From: Bedellia somnulentella
Lineage: Eukaryota > Arthropoda > Insecta > Lepidoptera > Bedelliidae
Length of the DNA stretch: 64,000 nt
Direction: 5' to 3'
NCBI GenBank assembly: GCA_963576735.1
Contig: OY755175.1
Coordinates: forward strand, 19,050,401 to 19,114,400
Part shown: positions 50,260 through 61,548 of the stretch, in pieces
Layout of the letters: each line of letters begins with the position of its first letter
How positions within the stretch are numbered: the first letter of the stretch is position 1
The notes under the pieces: model-generated
What the model was told of the DNA's origin: nothing
What the model saw: the letters and a program-made list of their open reading frames with translations, nothing else
Databases searched by the model: none
Position numbers and translations under genes: made by a program

Positions 50260-50945
50260 TTTGCTACTATTGTTATTTTTACGTGACTTTTTTCAAACAT
50301 GATCTGTTTTTCTTATTTTACTTCACGGAATACAAAGTTTGCAAATATGTAATTCTACCAACAATATTTTGGTTTATATCATTCAAAATCAAAGATTTAA
50401 AACGTTTAAATAAAAACTAATTACAATTTTAAATTGCACCACATTTGTACTGTCATTCTCAAAATTAGAAAGAGAGAAAAAAATAGAGAAAGAGAGACAT
50501 TTATTCTTTTTGTGCTAATTTCTATTCCCACGTACCCTTCGCTCGCGCTTACCACAAAAGTGTTACAACTGCAGGAATACAAAATGTCCGTGCCTTTTCC
50601 TATTTACAGAGTGTTATTTAAATTAGCCGAGTTTCCACACAAAGAGGAATTAATTAGTGTACTCATACTTCTAAGTGCTAGGAGAATATTCAAATTTGGA
50701 GGCTCCCGGATTATTTACACATTGCTATGAAATGCATTATACATCAGTGTATTTTAGCTGTTTGGTTCGTGTTTCTCTTTATATTAATTTGTAAATATCA
50801 TTACAATAAAATAATATCTTTTTAATAAATAAATATTATCTAGCATAATAGAATGAAATTTCAGCGTGTGATTTTTGTCAAGCCTTAAAATATTGTCTGC
50901 GATTTAGGGTGATCATAACATTATCTAAGTTGCATATCTGTAATA
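50260..50945. other. Unassigned stretch
   Basis: A 98-codon + strand frame (50,434-50,730) contains YKMSVPFPIYRVLFKLAEF. It is not part of a repeat seen here and is not recognised. No splice or promoter support, so it is not called. Confidence 0.35.
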
Positions 50946-50952
50946 GGCTATG

Positions 50953-51090
50953 ACAGTCAATTCTATGACTCGGTCAAGGTCGCGGAAACTGGATGGATGA
51001 GGGCAGCACAGGACTGGTCATTGTAGAGGTCTTTGGGGGAGGCTTATGTCCAGCAGTGGACTTCTTTAGGCTGATGATGATGATCTTTAC
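50953..51090 (+). repeat. LINE 3' end with (GAT)n tail
   Basis: TCGGTCAAGGTCGCGGAAAC, CTTTGGGGGAGGCTTATGTC and CAGCAGTGGACTTCTTTAGG followed by CTGATGATGATGAT is the very common insect LINE terminus (C-terminal residues of the type GEAYVQQWT). Family name not assigned. Confidence 0.8.
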
Positions 51091-51174
51091 GTTTTATATT
51101 GTAAGACGTATGTAACTGTTTGTATAGTTTATATTTCACTGCTTCTGGTGCTTTTTAATGGAATACCAATCCAA

Positions 51175-51331
51175 TGAAATATAAAAGAGCATGTATGAAA
51201 AGATTGATGGATGTAAACGAAGCTAGAGAGGTTTGTCAGGATCGTACGAAGTAGCGATCGATAGTCTCTGCCTACCCCAATGGGAACTAATGGCGTGAGT
51301 ATATGTATGTATATGTATGTATGTATGTATG
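51175..51331 (+). mobile_element. Line-B 3' end, 11-bp TSD
   Basis: TACCAATCCAA is duplicated at 51,164-51,174 and 51,332-51,342. The frame covers KRACMKRLMDVNEAREVCQD and the tail (TATG)n is long. Confidence 0.93.
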
Positions 51332-51344
51332 TACCAATCCAAGT

Positions 51345-51725
51345 CTGCGCCAATATTATAAATCTTATGACACCTAAATGTGATGCAGTTTCTTGTCAAG
51401 GGTACCAAATAAGAAATACAAGCAGCAAGGTATATTGGTGAAGAGTTTTAATAAGTACACAAACATTTATATAGTACTTTGTAAGTTATGTTTTGCTGTT
51501 AATCTTCCGAACAAAATAAAATAAATATCAAAACTGTGCTCTGTTTTGCCTTCAATATCTTCATATTCTGAGTCTTGCATATGCTTGACCTGATTATCTT
51601 GACTCAACCAAGGAGCAACATAAAATAATAGAGAATATTTATAGCTCAAGCTGATGTAGTTTCTCGTTAATTTTCAATAGATTGTGCATATTCCTACGCT
51701 ATTCCACACGATTTTATTTTATCAA
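51345..51725. other. Unassigned stretch
   Basis: No recognised feature. Confidence 0.4.
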
Positions 51726-51727
51726 TA

Positions 51728-52078
51728 CTCAAACTTCACGCCGCATATCGTCGAAGGGGTTGGCAGAGGTACTAATACTTCTGATCATCACGTGACTTTG
51801 TCACCTGGTGTTCATAGTACCCTCGTTTTGCTTGGACAGACGTCACGTTATAGAAGGCAGGCCTGTTGCCGTTTTGTACGAATACACTGTCACATGACCA
51901 AGTACAACTTAGCCATATGGGTTTCCTCACGATGTCTCCCTCACAGTTAACAACCAAGATAAATAAACCATACATGTGTCTTAAGAAAAGACAAATTAGT
52001 GTAGGGTCAACCCGGGATTGAAACCCTCACTGTCTCACGACAAGCGCTGTTTTACCTACTAAGCTAATCGGTTCTAAT
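51728..52078 (-). mobile_element. Sine-S, near-complete
   Basis: TTCACGCCGCATATCGTCGA, CACGTGACTTTGTCACCTGG, GGCAGGCCTGTTGCCGTTTT and ACCTACTAAGCTAATCGG. Several small deletions. The tail is lost. Confidence 0.85.
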
Positions 52079-52152
52079 CAATACGGCGTCGAACTAATTC
52101 CACTTATAGTAAAGGTATTATTAAGCAATCGATGGATTAACCAGCCTTGTAT

Positions 52153-52407
52153 TTGCCGTGTAGTGCCGCCTTAGAATGTCGCTACCCCTTCCTACCCACG
52201 GGTGTCGTAAGAAGCGACTAAGGAACTGGGGCTTTTTATTGGATTTTTGGGCGATGCGGTTGGAGACCCATCACCAAAAACCTTTATATTTACCATCTTT
52301 TCCCCACTCTACTTTCCAAAAGTGGCTGAGGAATTAATAATTCCTTAGCTCTGGCTACCCCTTCTAAGGAATTACAGCCGTGAGTATATGTATGTATGTA
52401 TGTATTT
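52153..52407 (+). mobile_element. Ret-A retroposon, subfamily 2
   Basis: GCCGTGTAGTGCCGCCTTAG, CCCACGGGTGTCGTAAGAAG, TTTTTATTGGATTTTTGGGC and GCCGTGAGTATATGTATG. Confidence 0.9.
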
Positions 52408-52409
52408 GT

Positions 52410-52725
52410 ATAATTCATACACACTGGCAGCTTTTCTAGTAAGCACATGAATTGAATTGCAAATTGGGGATATTTTGAATTAGAATAGTCGATTTCTGCA
52501 ACTCACTTGAAATTCTAACACTAGAACGGACATTCTCATCTATAAGGGCATAATTTAACATAGTTTACATGTTACCAGTAGAGTTCAACTTTACAAGTGG
52601 ACTTATCGGAATGTACCTACAAGCTGTTAAGTAAGGATGAAGTGGGGAGATTAAGAGTAGTGACTTGTATCTCAGTTTGTGACTAACGCTATTGAGTATG
52701 TTTTGAACAAAGGCTGGGTAGTATC
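52410..52725. other. Unassigned stretch
   Basis: No recognised feature. Confidence 0.4.
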
Positions 52726-52739
52726 AACTTAGCATAGCA

Positions 52740-52989
52740 TACATACATACATACATATACTCACGGCTATAAATCCCTAAAAGGGGTAGCCAGAGCTGAG
52801 AAATTATAAATTCCGCAGCCACTTTTGGAAGTTGAGTGGGAAAAAGATGGTAGAATAAAGGTTGTTGGTGATGGGTCTCCAACCGCATCGCCCAAAAATC
52901 CCTTAAAAAGCCCCAAGTCCGTTAGTCGCCTCTTACGTACACCCACCGGAAGAAATGGGGTAGTGCTATTCTAAGCCGACACTACACAG
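52740..52989 (-). mobile_element. Ret-A retroposon, full, 12-bp TSD
   Basis: CTTAGCATAGCA is duplicated at 52,728-52,739 and 52,990-53,001. All blocks of subfamily 1 are present, giving a clean 250-bp unit. One of the two best copies for defining the ends. Confidence 0.95.
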
Positions 52990-53004
52990 CTTAGCATAGC
53001 ACTG

Positions 53005-53505
53005 CCGAATGTTTTCCTATTCGTCTCTCACTTTGTGACTAAGAAAGAAAGAAGGACATTTTAACTAAGGGGTGGCTGAAGTGAATGGTTGGTTGATATT
53101 GAAAGTCATAGTCAATGATCATTTAGATCGTTTTTTTCTGCTATCGATATCATCTATTTAAATATTCTATACTGAATTGTGTATATGTCATAGATATTTT
53201 TTTCGTCGGTGTAGCTATATATAGATATAAAAAGCACATAAAGTTTCCCATTCGGTCAGCGACAATCGAAAAAAGCGTAAACACGAGCCAATAATGTAAT
53301 ATATCATAAAAATTAATAGCCCACGACCACGAGGGCATATCTCCCATTAAAATCGCTAGCGGTGAACCTTTGTATTGTGTTGTGCCATCACGGATATGAA
53401 CAAAACAAACGTAAAAGTCAAAAAGTAGCGATAAATTTTCAGTCTTCGGCGCAATGGATTATGGTCGCTCGAATGAAACACGTGTCTATAAAACGACCTA
53501 GATTA
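53005..53505. other. Unassigned stretch
   Basis: No recognised feature. Confidence 0.4.
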
Positions 53506-53522
53506 TTTAATGGTATAGAATA

Positions 53523-53771
53523 CATTTATACATACATATACTCACAGTTATAAATCCCAAGAAGAGGTAGCCAGAGCTAAGGAACTAGAAGTTCCTCAGC
53601 CACTTTTGGAAAGTTGAGTGGGGAAAAGATGGCAAAATAAAGGTTGTTGGTGATGGGTCTCCAACCGCATCGTCCAAAAATCCCTTAAAAGCCCCGACAA
53701 CGTTAGTCGCCTCTTACGTACACCCACCGGCAGAAATGGGGTAGTGTTATTCTAAGCCGACACTACACAGC
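53523..53771 (-). mobile_element. Ret-A retroposon, full, 14-bp TSD
   Basis: AATGGTATAGAATA is duplicated at 53,509-53,522 and 53,772-53,785. Subfamily 1, little diverged, probably a young insertion. Confidence 0.95.
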
Positions 53772-53789
53772 AATGGTATAGAATATTAG

Positions 53790-54130
53790 ATAAATAAAAG
53801 AAAAACACAGTTATCACAAAACATTTTAAGTTTAAACAATAACCAAGGCTGTTGCTAAAAAAATATTGAGTAATATTAGTGCTTACCTATCTTTTTCGCC
53901 CTAAAGAAGAGATGATGGCGGAAGTATGTGTTTGTACTCGTAAACTCGTACACAACAAAAGAAGAAATAGGTTCAAGTCTTAAATCGCATCTACAACTAT
54001 GGCCATTTGTAATGAATACATTATATATCATTCATTTGTCATTATTGAATACATTGTTAAAAGCTACAGAGGTAAGTTATAATTATTTGTGTAACAATAT
54101 ATTCGTAAAGAGTTACTATAGGCGTTCCGT
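53790..54130. other. Unassigned stretch with strong donor-like site
   Basis: GCTACAGAG|GTAAGT at 54,061-54,075 fits the 5' splice-site consensus on the + strand, but the open frame before it has no supporting acceptor without a stop. Left as a note. Confidence 0.35.
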
Positions 54131-54134
54131 ACCT

Positions 54135-54217
54135 CACCCTTGAAAGGAGCCAAGTGACATCCGATAGTCTCTGCCTACCCCAATGGGACAAAACAGCGTG
54201 AGTTTATGTATGTATGT
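54135..54217 (+). repeat. Line-B 3' terminus
   Basis: GATAGTCTCTGCCTACCCCA, ATGGGACAAAACAGCGTGAG and (TATG)n. Confidence 0.8.
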
Positions 54218-54219
54218 AG

Positions 54220-55100
54220 AAATATCCTTATTCTATAATCACACACTTACACACATGAATAATAGGTAAAATAAAATTTTAGCAAACAAAACTTCTCATA
54301 TAGTCAGGTTTCCGGAAAATCATGTTACAATTTAATTCTATAATTTAGTCATGAATATTAGCTGACAAGTTTACGAGTAGTGTGTGTGTGTGACGAGCCG
54401 GTGACTTTATGACTCTATAAAATACATTCTGTTACACACCGATGCCGCTCAATGCTTACAAGGCCTTACAAAAGTTTGCAATCTTCATTACACTAGTATG
54501 TAGTTCTTGCCATTTTTTCATATTTTTGGTACCAAAATCAAAAGATTAATGAGCTATTTCACACGATATATCGCCACTAAAAGAAACGTCCGGGAATCTT
54601 TGTTTTCTTCGCTGTATCACATACGAAACGATTATGGCAATAAAAGTTGTTTATGAATAGATATGTGCGTGGCAATATGCCAGAATGCGAGTTTACTTAA
54701 ATTGCCTTCGCATATCTTTTTCTTCGCATGTTTACATGAGAAGGGAAACATATACAGCTTAAAAGGGTCAACTAGGTATTAAGCTGACGTAAAACCCTTT
54801 ATACAAAAGACGTGTAGGCTGACAGAGAAGCCTTTTAATCCCCAAATGGAGCTTCCTCTTTAGTGTCTACTACTGTATCAGCTAATGACAATAGTTTAGC
54901 AAAATAAGTTGTTTTATGTTTGTAAATGAAAGGTTTTTCATATGTCGATATAAACGAAGAGTAAAAATCATTCATTAAAACAAGATTTTATTTGCAATAT
55001 TCTTCATTCAGTGTTTGTTTTGTAACTTAACAATTACTCATTTTATAAATTAATAAAAATTATATTTAAGTTAATCTTTTGTGTTTTCTTTCGAGAACAA
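54220..55100. other. Unassigned AT-rich stretch
   Basis: About 0.9 kb without known repeats or ORFs. Confidence 0.4.
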
Positions 55101-55101
55101 A

Positions 55102-55220
55102 TCTATACTTATAATAAATCTGTAGAGAGGTCAATTCTGTACATGAAATATATTTTCAAAATAACTATCAGGTGGTGATTAGGGATCGATACTGATGCCA
55201 AAAATGCAATCAGTAAAATT

Positions 55221-55254
<34 letters not shown>

Positions 55255-56073
55255 GGTTTGTATGTTCCTTATGGAAACAAAAACTACTCGACGGATTCTA
55301 ACGAAACTTGGTACAATTATTCTTCATACTCCTGCGCAGGTTTTTGTATACTTTCCAGCAGAGTAGTAAAGGGGAATTTTGGGAAAAAATTGGGAAAACG
55401 GGAGAAGTTACTCCATTTTTTAAGCTTCCGTCGCGTGTGCAGCCTTAATGGTTAAACTTACATAGAAATCATGTATGACGGAAATATTTTTCATAAAATT
55501 ATCTAAAAAAAAATTCACAACAGTTTATGTCTATCTTTTATGGTTGACTCACAATAACACGTGTAATTCCTGATAGCATAGCAGTTCGGAACATTCTGAT
55601 TATATTTGTTTACTCTTACATTTGTGAACCTCTCACTCATCCCTAATTTAAAAAAGGTAACATTATTACCTATTCAATAAAAAAAAGAATCATAGAAATC
55701 GGTAGAGAAACACCGAAATTATACATAAAATAAGCCATCGCGCCCGTGACCAAAACCGAATCGTTACTAATTTACATATAACATACTAGATGTCGCCAGT
55801 AGTCGCATCATACAACACGTAATGATTTATTTTTTAGATTGTTATAAACACTTCATAGCGTTTTATTCCAAAATTTGCTATTAAACGGAAATACTGTACC
55901 GTTCATTAAAGCGCATTCAAAATCACCAAACTACACTGTTTAGGGAGTGCTATAAATTTAATAAATTGAAAACATTGCGCTGAATTTCACAATGCTTGAG
56001 CAGTGACTAAAGAAAGAAACCTTAGATATTTAAAAAACAACGCTACCCGTGCGAAGCTGGGACGATCCACTAG
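55102..56073 (+). mobile_element. Non-autonomous Helitron, 972 bp
   Basis: Starts TCTATACTTATAATAAATCT after A and ends GCTGGGACGATCCACTAG before T. It contains a (GTCT)n run at 55,224-55,254 and ACTCGACGGATTCTAACGAA, typical of insect Helitron interiors. The open frame at 55,195-55,455 is not a known protein. Confidence 0.8.
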
Positions 56074-56074
56074 T

Positions 56075-56405
56075 ATTTAATAAATACCAAAAAAACACTT
56101 AGCATAGCGAATTTATTGATTGCTTTAAGCACCCATAGTAATTAGCTTTGTTTTTAGTTCCTATTAGTGAATTAAAATCATATAAGCTGTTTTATAACCA
56201 ATTAATTGCCGGTAAACCAATCCTTCCTCTTGGTTTAAGCTACCTCTTCACCAATTCCGGACCTTTCCGCCCCAGTACGGAAATAGGGGCCCGTTTAACC
56301 ATTTAGTACGAAACCACCAAAATATTAAATTAACCAAGATTTTAATATAATGCTCTTAAATAATAAATTTAAATTACCTTTAATCTATTATTGTTATTAC
56401 TCAGT
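56075..56405. other. Unassigned stretch between Helitrons
   Basis: No recognised feature. Confidence 0.4.
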
Positions 56406-56408
56406 ACA

Positions 56409-56627
56409 TCTACACTAATATTATAAAGATGAAAACTGTGTTTGTTAGTTTGATTGTAATGAATAGGCTCAAAAACTAATTGACTGATTTAAAAAAATAT
56501 TTTACCTATGGAGAACTAGGACTTCCATAAGTGACATAGGCTATTTATCATCACGCTAAATAACGGAGGGGGTAAGCAGTAACAATACTCAACACCATAT
56601 CCGTACGAAGCCGGGGCGGACCAGTAG
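56409..56627 (+). mobile_element. Short non-autonomous Helitron
   Basis: Starts TCTACACTAATATTATAAAG after A and ends AGCCGGGGCGGACCAGTAG before T (terminal CTAG changed to GTAG). It shares GGGGGTAAGCAGTA with the copy at 27,167. Confidence 0.8.
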
Positions 56628-56723
56628 TATAATATAAAAGCTGTTTGTAAGATTTTAATACTTATACTACTTAGATTACAATTAAGATATAAATAAACTA
56701 GATCCGATCAAATTACTTAATTA

Positions 56724-56746
56724 ACTTGTTTATTTTACAGGTAAGT
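56724..56746 (+). promoter_or_regulatory. Recursive (ratchet) splice site in a long intron
   Basis: A pyrimidine-rich TTGTTTATTTTACAG ends at 56,740 and GTAAGT starts at 56,741. This is the joined 3'/5' splice site consensus known from long insect introns. TTAAC upstream could be the branch point. It lies outside all repeats and implies a + strand intron spanning this point. Confidence 0.6.
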
Positions 56747-56814
56747 CTATGTCATCGTCTGAAAACCTTTGAGTACGCTCCTGTTGTTATTTGGTAAGAG
56801 TAGAAAACACAGTT

Positions 56815-57180
56815 TTAGACGACGTGATAGCTCAATGGGTAGAACACCGGTTATCGTGCAAACGACTAGTGTTCAAATCCCGGGTCAGGCCTACACCAAT
56901 TTGTCTTTTGTAAAGATATATGTGTGGTTAATTTATCATGGTTGTTAACGGTGAGGGAAAACATCGTGAGGAAACCCACATGGCTGAGTTTTACTTAGTC
57001 ATGTGACAGTGTATTCGTTCAAAACGGCGATAGGCCTGCCCCCTATCACGTGACTACACTGTCCATGCAAAACGTGGGTACTCTGAATACTAGGTGACAA
57101 TATCACGTGATGTTCAGAATTAGTACCTCTGCCAACCCCTTCGGGGATATTCGGCGTGAACGTTTATGTTATGTTATGTT
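56815..57180 (+). mobile_element. Sine-S, full-length
   Basis: GACGTGATAGCTCAATGGGT (A box), AGTGTTCAAATCCC (B box), all body blocks, CCCTTCGGGGATATTCGGCG and the tail ATGTTATGTTATGTT. TSD unclear. Confidence 0.93.
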
Positions 57181-57189
57181 AGAAAATAA

Positions 57190-57485
57190 ACATATTTTTC
57201 TATATTGATTTCCTTTATTGTCTTTACAATTTTAAAGAACATTAACAATATGATCCTATTGAGGAGATTATAGCTTACATTAAATTATATATTAATATAT
57301 CGTAGTTTACTACATTAGCTTTATGCGATTAGGCACCTTTTAACGAATACAACTGTAGTGTGCCCTCCAAAGCATGAAGTCGTCAAACTTTACGTGTTTT
57401 CAATAAATCTCGATCGATAAATTTGACAAATTTGTTTTATACTGTTACGGTTTGAAGATAATACTGTTTTACGCAGTTATCTTTT
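57190..57485. other. Unassigned AT-rich stretch
   Basis: No recognised feature. Confidence 0.4.
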
Positions 57486-57489
57486 GCTC

Positions 57490-57640
57490 ACGCCTTTCAC
57501 TTAGATTGTGGTAGGTAATATCAATTGCTACTTTATACGATCCCGACATAGCCCGCTGGCTTCCCTCAAATTCACAAGTTTTCTCATTCATTTTCTTTTA
57601 TTCTTATTACTTCTGACTCAGAATTTTTCATACTGTTTTA
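57490..57640 (-). repeat. Line-B 3' end, decayed
   Basis: GCTCACGCCTTTCACTTAGA, GCTACTTTATACGATCCCGA and CTTTTATTCTTATTACTTCTG are collinear with reversed Line-B. Confidence 0.55.
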
Positions 57641-57659
57641 TCTGGCCTTCAAACGAAGT

Positions 57660-58000
57660 ATTATCTTAATAGTCTTATCTAAATTATTATATTCCAATGG
57701 GTTATCTTATATCCATTTAAAAAAAGAAATACTAAGTTAAATCGCATCAATGGTCTTTGAACCAATGATTCCCGAGATTTAGAAACTCAATCTCTTCCAT
57801 GACACTGTAAAAAGTAATTTATCATTAGGAAGATAGAGGCTACTGTTGTGCGACAAGCTATATATTCAAAGATAACATCAACAGGATTAAATGAATGCCA
57901 ATGAAAGCTTTTAAATCAAGTATTTCAATTGTTATCTTTGTTTTATTAAGGAAGAGGGTTTTAGATTATCTTTAAATGCACATTACGTTCTTTACATACA
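57660..58000. other. Unassigned AT-rich stretch
   Basis: No recognised feature. Confidence 0.4.
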
Positions 58001-58002
58001 TA

Positions 58003-58030
58003 CATATTCTTAGGTCATTAGTTCCTGTTA
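58003..58030 (-). repeat. Line-B terminus fragment
   Basis: ACATACATATTCTTAGGTCA and TTAGTTCCTGTTA match the reversed end of Line-B; the Sine-S copy interrupts it. Confidence 0.5.
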
Positions 58031-58041
58031 ACAGAATTATA

Positions 58042-58220
58042 ACATAACATAAACGTTCACGCCGAATATTCCCGAAGGGGTTGGCAGAGGTACTAATACT
58101 TCTGAACATCACGTGACTTTGTCACCTGGTGTTCAGAGTACCCACGTTTTGCATGGACAGTGTACTCACGTGATAGGGGGCAGGCCTATCGCCGTTTTGT
58201 ACGAATACACTGTCACATAA
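58042..58220 (-). mobile_element. Sine-S, 5'-truncated, 14-bp TSD
   Basis: TTAACAGAATTATA is duplicated at 58,028-58,041 and 58,221-58,234. Only the 3' half is present (to ACACTGTCACATAA), so reverse transcription stopped early, as LINE machinery does. Confidence 0.95.
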
Positions 58221-58239
58221 TTAACAGAATTATAGTGGT

Positions 58240-58770
58240 TTAAATTTTTGATAGATGGATGAGTAAGTTGAATTTGTAAATACAACCATGGTACAGCCAG
58301 AGAGGGCCTCTTACCGAGTCGATGCACGATCCAAGAAAAAAATTGGTACTATAAACAGGGTGACCAATGTGTCTCAACTGCAACACTCGGAGATTCACGA
58401 GCACGTTGATTTAGACTCGATATGCTTTGAATTAGTTTATTTTTAAACATTGCATTAAAAACTTTTTACCTTAGTATATTTAACTGCTGCAAAACTTGTG
58501 TATTTTTTAAGAAATAAAATCAAAACAAGTTTTTTAAAAGCAAACTTAATTAATATTGTGATAATTAAATATGAAAAAACAATATAAATTAAAATATTTG
58601 ATAACCACACAGTTTTCGTGACACAAAAATGGAAATTTATTCGTGTTACTATAAATTTTGAATTGTGTATCCAATGGAAATTTGCTTATCTAAAATTCAT
58701 CATCATATTTACAAACGCTCTCATATTAAGAGCTGCACTCTAAATTAAGCACGCTGCAGTTGTAATTATG
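58240..58770. other. Unassigned AT-rich stretch
   Basis: No recognised feature. Confidence 0.4.
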
Positions 58771-58774
58771 CGAA

Positions 58775-58862
58775 TTTCACAAATCTAATAAAAATCCCCA
58801 ATTCCTAAACGATACTTTTTTTATTTGATACGAGGATTTATAGCTGTGAGTATATGTATGTA
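58775..58862 (+). repeat. Ret-A 3' end
   Basis: GAGGATTTATAGCTGTGAGT and ATATGTATGTA. Upstream part unrecognisable. Confidence 0.55.
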
Positions 58863-58864
58863 AT

Positions 58865-59275
58865 TGTAGTTGTTATTATGCGAATTTAAAATATTCAAAT
58901 TAGAATAAGTTCCACAATAAGTTAAAACATGTGAATAAACTTTTTTTGCATGTCGAAAACTGAGAATTTCTTCAACTATAGCTTTTTGTTGCTAAGGTAA
59001 TATATTTAATTAATAATTTAAGAGTAAATCTCCAGTGCTTTTTTAATGCACAATATTTTCTTTTATTTGATGGAGAACTTTAAAAAAAGTTTAAAGACTG
59101 CAATACCACTCCTGCTTTCTTGAATAATTTCACTTGTAGTAAAGACTTCAGGAGCCGACGCAAAAACATCAGCTTTAAACACGAAATACCAAATTCTGTA
59201 TCACAAGATAAATTGTTTTTATCTCAAGATTCACAAGACCATTCACAAATTAGAAATGATTCATCATAATTCCAT
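58865..59275. other. Unassigned AT-rich stretch
   Basis: No recognised feature before the tandem array. Confidence 0.4.
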
Positions 59276-59279
59276 CTGA

Positions 59280-60265
59280 CACGTATCTACATAAATCGTC
59301 GACGAACTGCCTATAAAGTGCTACGCCAGTGATATCAAACCTCCGCTAAGGAGCGACTACGACGTCGTTTCTCGTAGACGTGTAGAATTATTAATTGGTA
59401 ATTTAAAACTGTTTAACAGAATTTATGAAATTGCTGAAATATGGAAATTGTTAGAAACTAATATTATAAAACATCAGTTTATTAGCGTTAACTTTTAATT
59501 AAAACAAAGACTACGTTTTATTTAAATTAAATTTGTGTGTTTTGTATGCCCATTTAATTTTGTATAGAACCAATAGTAAAGAAACTTTATCAAAATGAAA
59601 CCGAACACACGTAACTACATAAATCATTTACGAACTGCCTACTAAGTGCTAGCCAGCGATATCAAACCTCCGCTAAGGAGCGACTACGACGTCGTTTCTC
59701 GTAGACGTGTAGAATTATTAATTGGTCATTTGAAACTGTTTTGCGGAATTTATGAAATTGCTGAAATATGAAAATTGTAAGAAACTTATGTTATATCACA
59801 TCAATTTATTAGCGCTAACCTTTAATAAAAACAAGTACTAAGTTTTTAAAATTAAATTTGAGTGTATACAAAACACCCATTTAGTTTTGTAAAGAACCAA
59901 TAGTAAGAAATATTCCATCGAAATGAAACCGAATACACGTAACTACATAAATCGTTTTTGAACTGTCTACTAAGTGCTATGCCAGTGATATCAAACCTCC
60001 GCTAAGGAGCGACTACGACGTCGTTTCTCGTAGACGTGCAGAATTATTAATTGGTCGTTTGAACTGTTTTGCGGAATTTATGAAATAGCTAAAATATGGA
60101 AATCGTAAGGATCCGATATTGTATCTGATCAATTTATAAGTGTTACTTTAAATAAACACGAGTAAGGAGTTTTTTAAAATAAAATTTGAGTATTTTGTAT
60201 GCCATTTAGTTTTGAATAGAGCCATTAGCAAGGAATACTCAATTAAAATGAAACCCAATACACAA
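59280..60265 (+). repeat. Three tandem units of ~328 bp
   Basis: CCTCCGCTAAGGAGCGACTA occurs at 59,340, 59,667 and 59,996 (spacing 327 and 329). Each unit runs from CTACATAAATC to AAATGAAACC. A core of ~65 bases (GATATCAAACCTCCGC to GAATTATTAATTGG) is almost identical in all three, while the rest differs clearly. The core contains an ACGACGTCGT palindrome and a CTCC-GCTAA-GGAG stem. Confidence 0.92.
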
Positions 60266-60590
60266 CGATCGCTCTGAATAAATCAGAGTCCTCCAATTTA
60301 AAGTAAAAAGTACAGTTTTGTTTTCACACGAAAATACAAGTACACGCTTTAACAAGCAAAATTTCAGTAAAAGAGAAATAATAACAAAATGGAACCAACT
60401 TCACGACCATTTGGTGGAAACCTAATTTTTCATACAAAATTCGATAATCAATAGATAGGAACCACTCTGCAAGCATATTTAACAGTACAAAAAAAAAACT
60501 ACTTTTAAAATTGATTACTTATATATACAAAAACATCATATTGAGAACCTCCTATTTTTGAAGTCGGTTGGAAATACAAACCTACTTTTT
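60266..60590. repeat. Possible end of the AACCGACTTC element
   Basis: GAGAACCTCCTATTTTTGAA and GTCGGTTGG at 60,541-60,570 is the reversed terminus seen at 20,190. The tandem array may therefore lie inside a copy of that element; the left end was not found. Confidence 0.4.
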
Positions 60591-60594
60591 ACAA

Positions 60595-61000
60595 TGTCTA
60601 CAAAACTGAATTAATACGTTTTAATTTTTAATCCTCGTAAATTGGCAGTTAAATATCACAGTCGTAATTGTCGCTCAATGCCCAATGCGTTATGCTTAAG
60701 CCTTTTCTAATGGCAGACCATTAATTTTTTAACGCTCGTTATGAGTTCAGTTTACAGACAACGATAGGGGTTATGCTGATAAAATACCCATCGGTTTTAT
60801 TAGCTTTATTGTCTATGGTCATATTGGTCATCTCTGTATTGTGTTTTTGGAATAGCTGTAATAAATGATTATCATTTAATACCATTATTTTTATGTCGGT
60901 TCTATGGTTTAACGTTTTTTCTTATAATAATAATCGAAAATGAGAACAGTGAAAGAGGTTTTCTGAAGATCTCTAGTCTTCTCCTTTGTCAAAAGAGACA
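60595..61000. other. Unassigned AT-rich stretch
   Basis: No recognised feature. Confidence 0.4.
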
Positions 61001-61004
61001 ATTG

Positions 61005-61165
61005 ATAGGCTATACGACGGTGATATGCCTGCCCCCTGTGGATACAAAGTGCAAGCAAAACTTAGGTACTCTGAACACCAGGTGACAATGTCACGTAATG
61101 TTCATAACTATTATTACCTCTGCCAACCACTTCGGGGACATACGGCGTGATTGTTTAAGTGGACA
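61005..61165 (+). repeat. Sine-S 3' half
   Basis: GACGGTGATATGCCTGCCCC, GGTACTCTGAACACCAGGTG and CTTCGGGGACATACGGCGTG. The tail is lost. Confidence 0.8.
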
Positions 61166-61169
61166 ATTG

Positions 61170-61545
61170 TACCTTTTCCTGGAAAAGGATTTATTTATTT
61201 TTTTGGGAACTAGTCAGTGTTATTAACAATTTAATATGAATTTCGAGAACTGTTGGTTCGAGAGCTAAACGATCAAAGCTTAAAAGTAGTGTTTCTTTGT
61301 CATAGTTTACAAACATACTATCAAATTATACAGAAATTTGTTAGTAAATAGCAACGCAAAACCCTACATAATATCCCAAAACGTGAAAATATACAAAATT
61401 TCAAGCGCTATTTTACAACGCTATCCTTAGATCAGCAGAATTTATTTCGCTTAGTTGCATTAAATACGTTGGTGTGTAAACACATACACTCGTAGTAACC
61501 GAATCATACCAGCAGCATAAAAAGCAAAACATATTTCCAATTTAG
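61170..61545. other. Unassigned stretch
   Basis: No recognised feature. Confidence 0.4.
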
Positions 61546-61548
61546 TGG

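Noticed and set aside
53928..54143. Exon ending at the strong donor GAG|GTAAGT (54,070)
   Set aside because: The frame that stays open meets a TGA before any plausible upstream acceptor, and the peptide is not protein-like. Kept only as a note.
55224..55254. CRISPR-like or regulatory short repeats
   Set aside because: It is a simple (GTCT)n microsatellite inside a Helitron. No spacer pattern anywhere in the window, and the window is eukaryotic.
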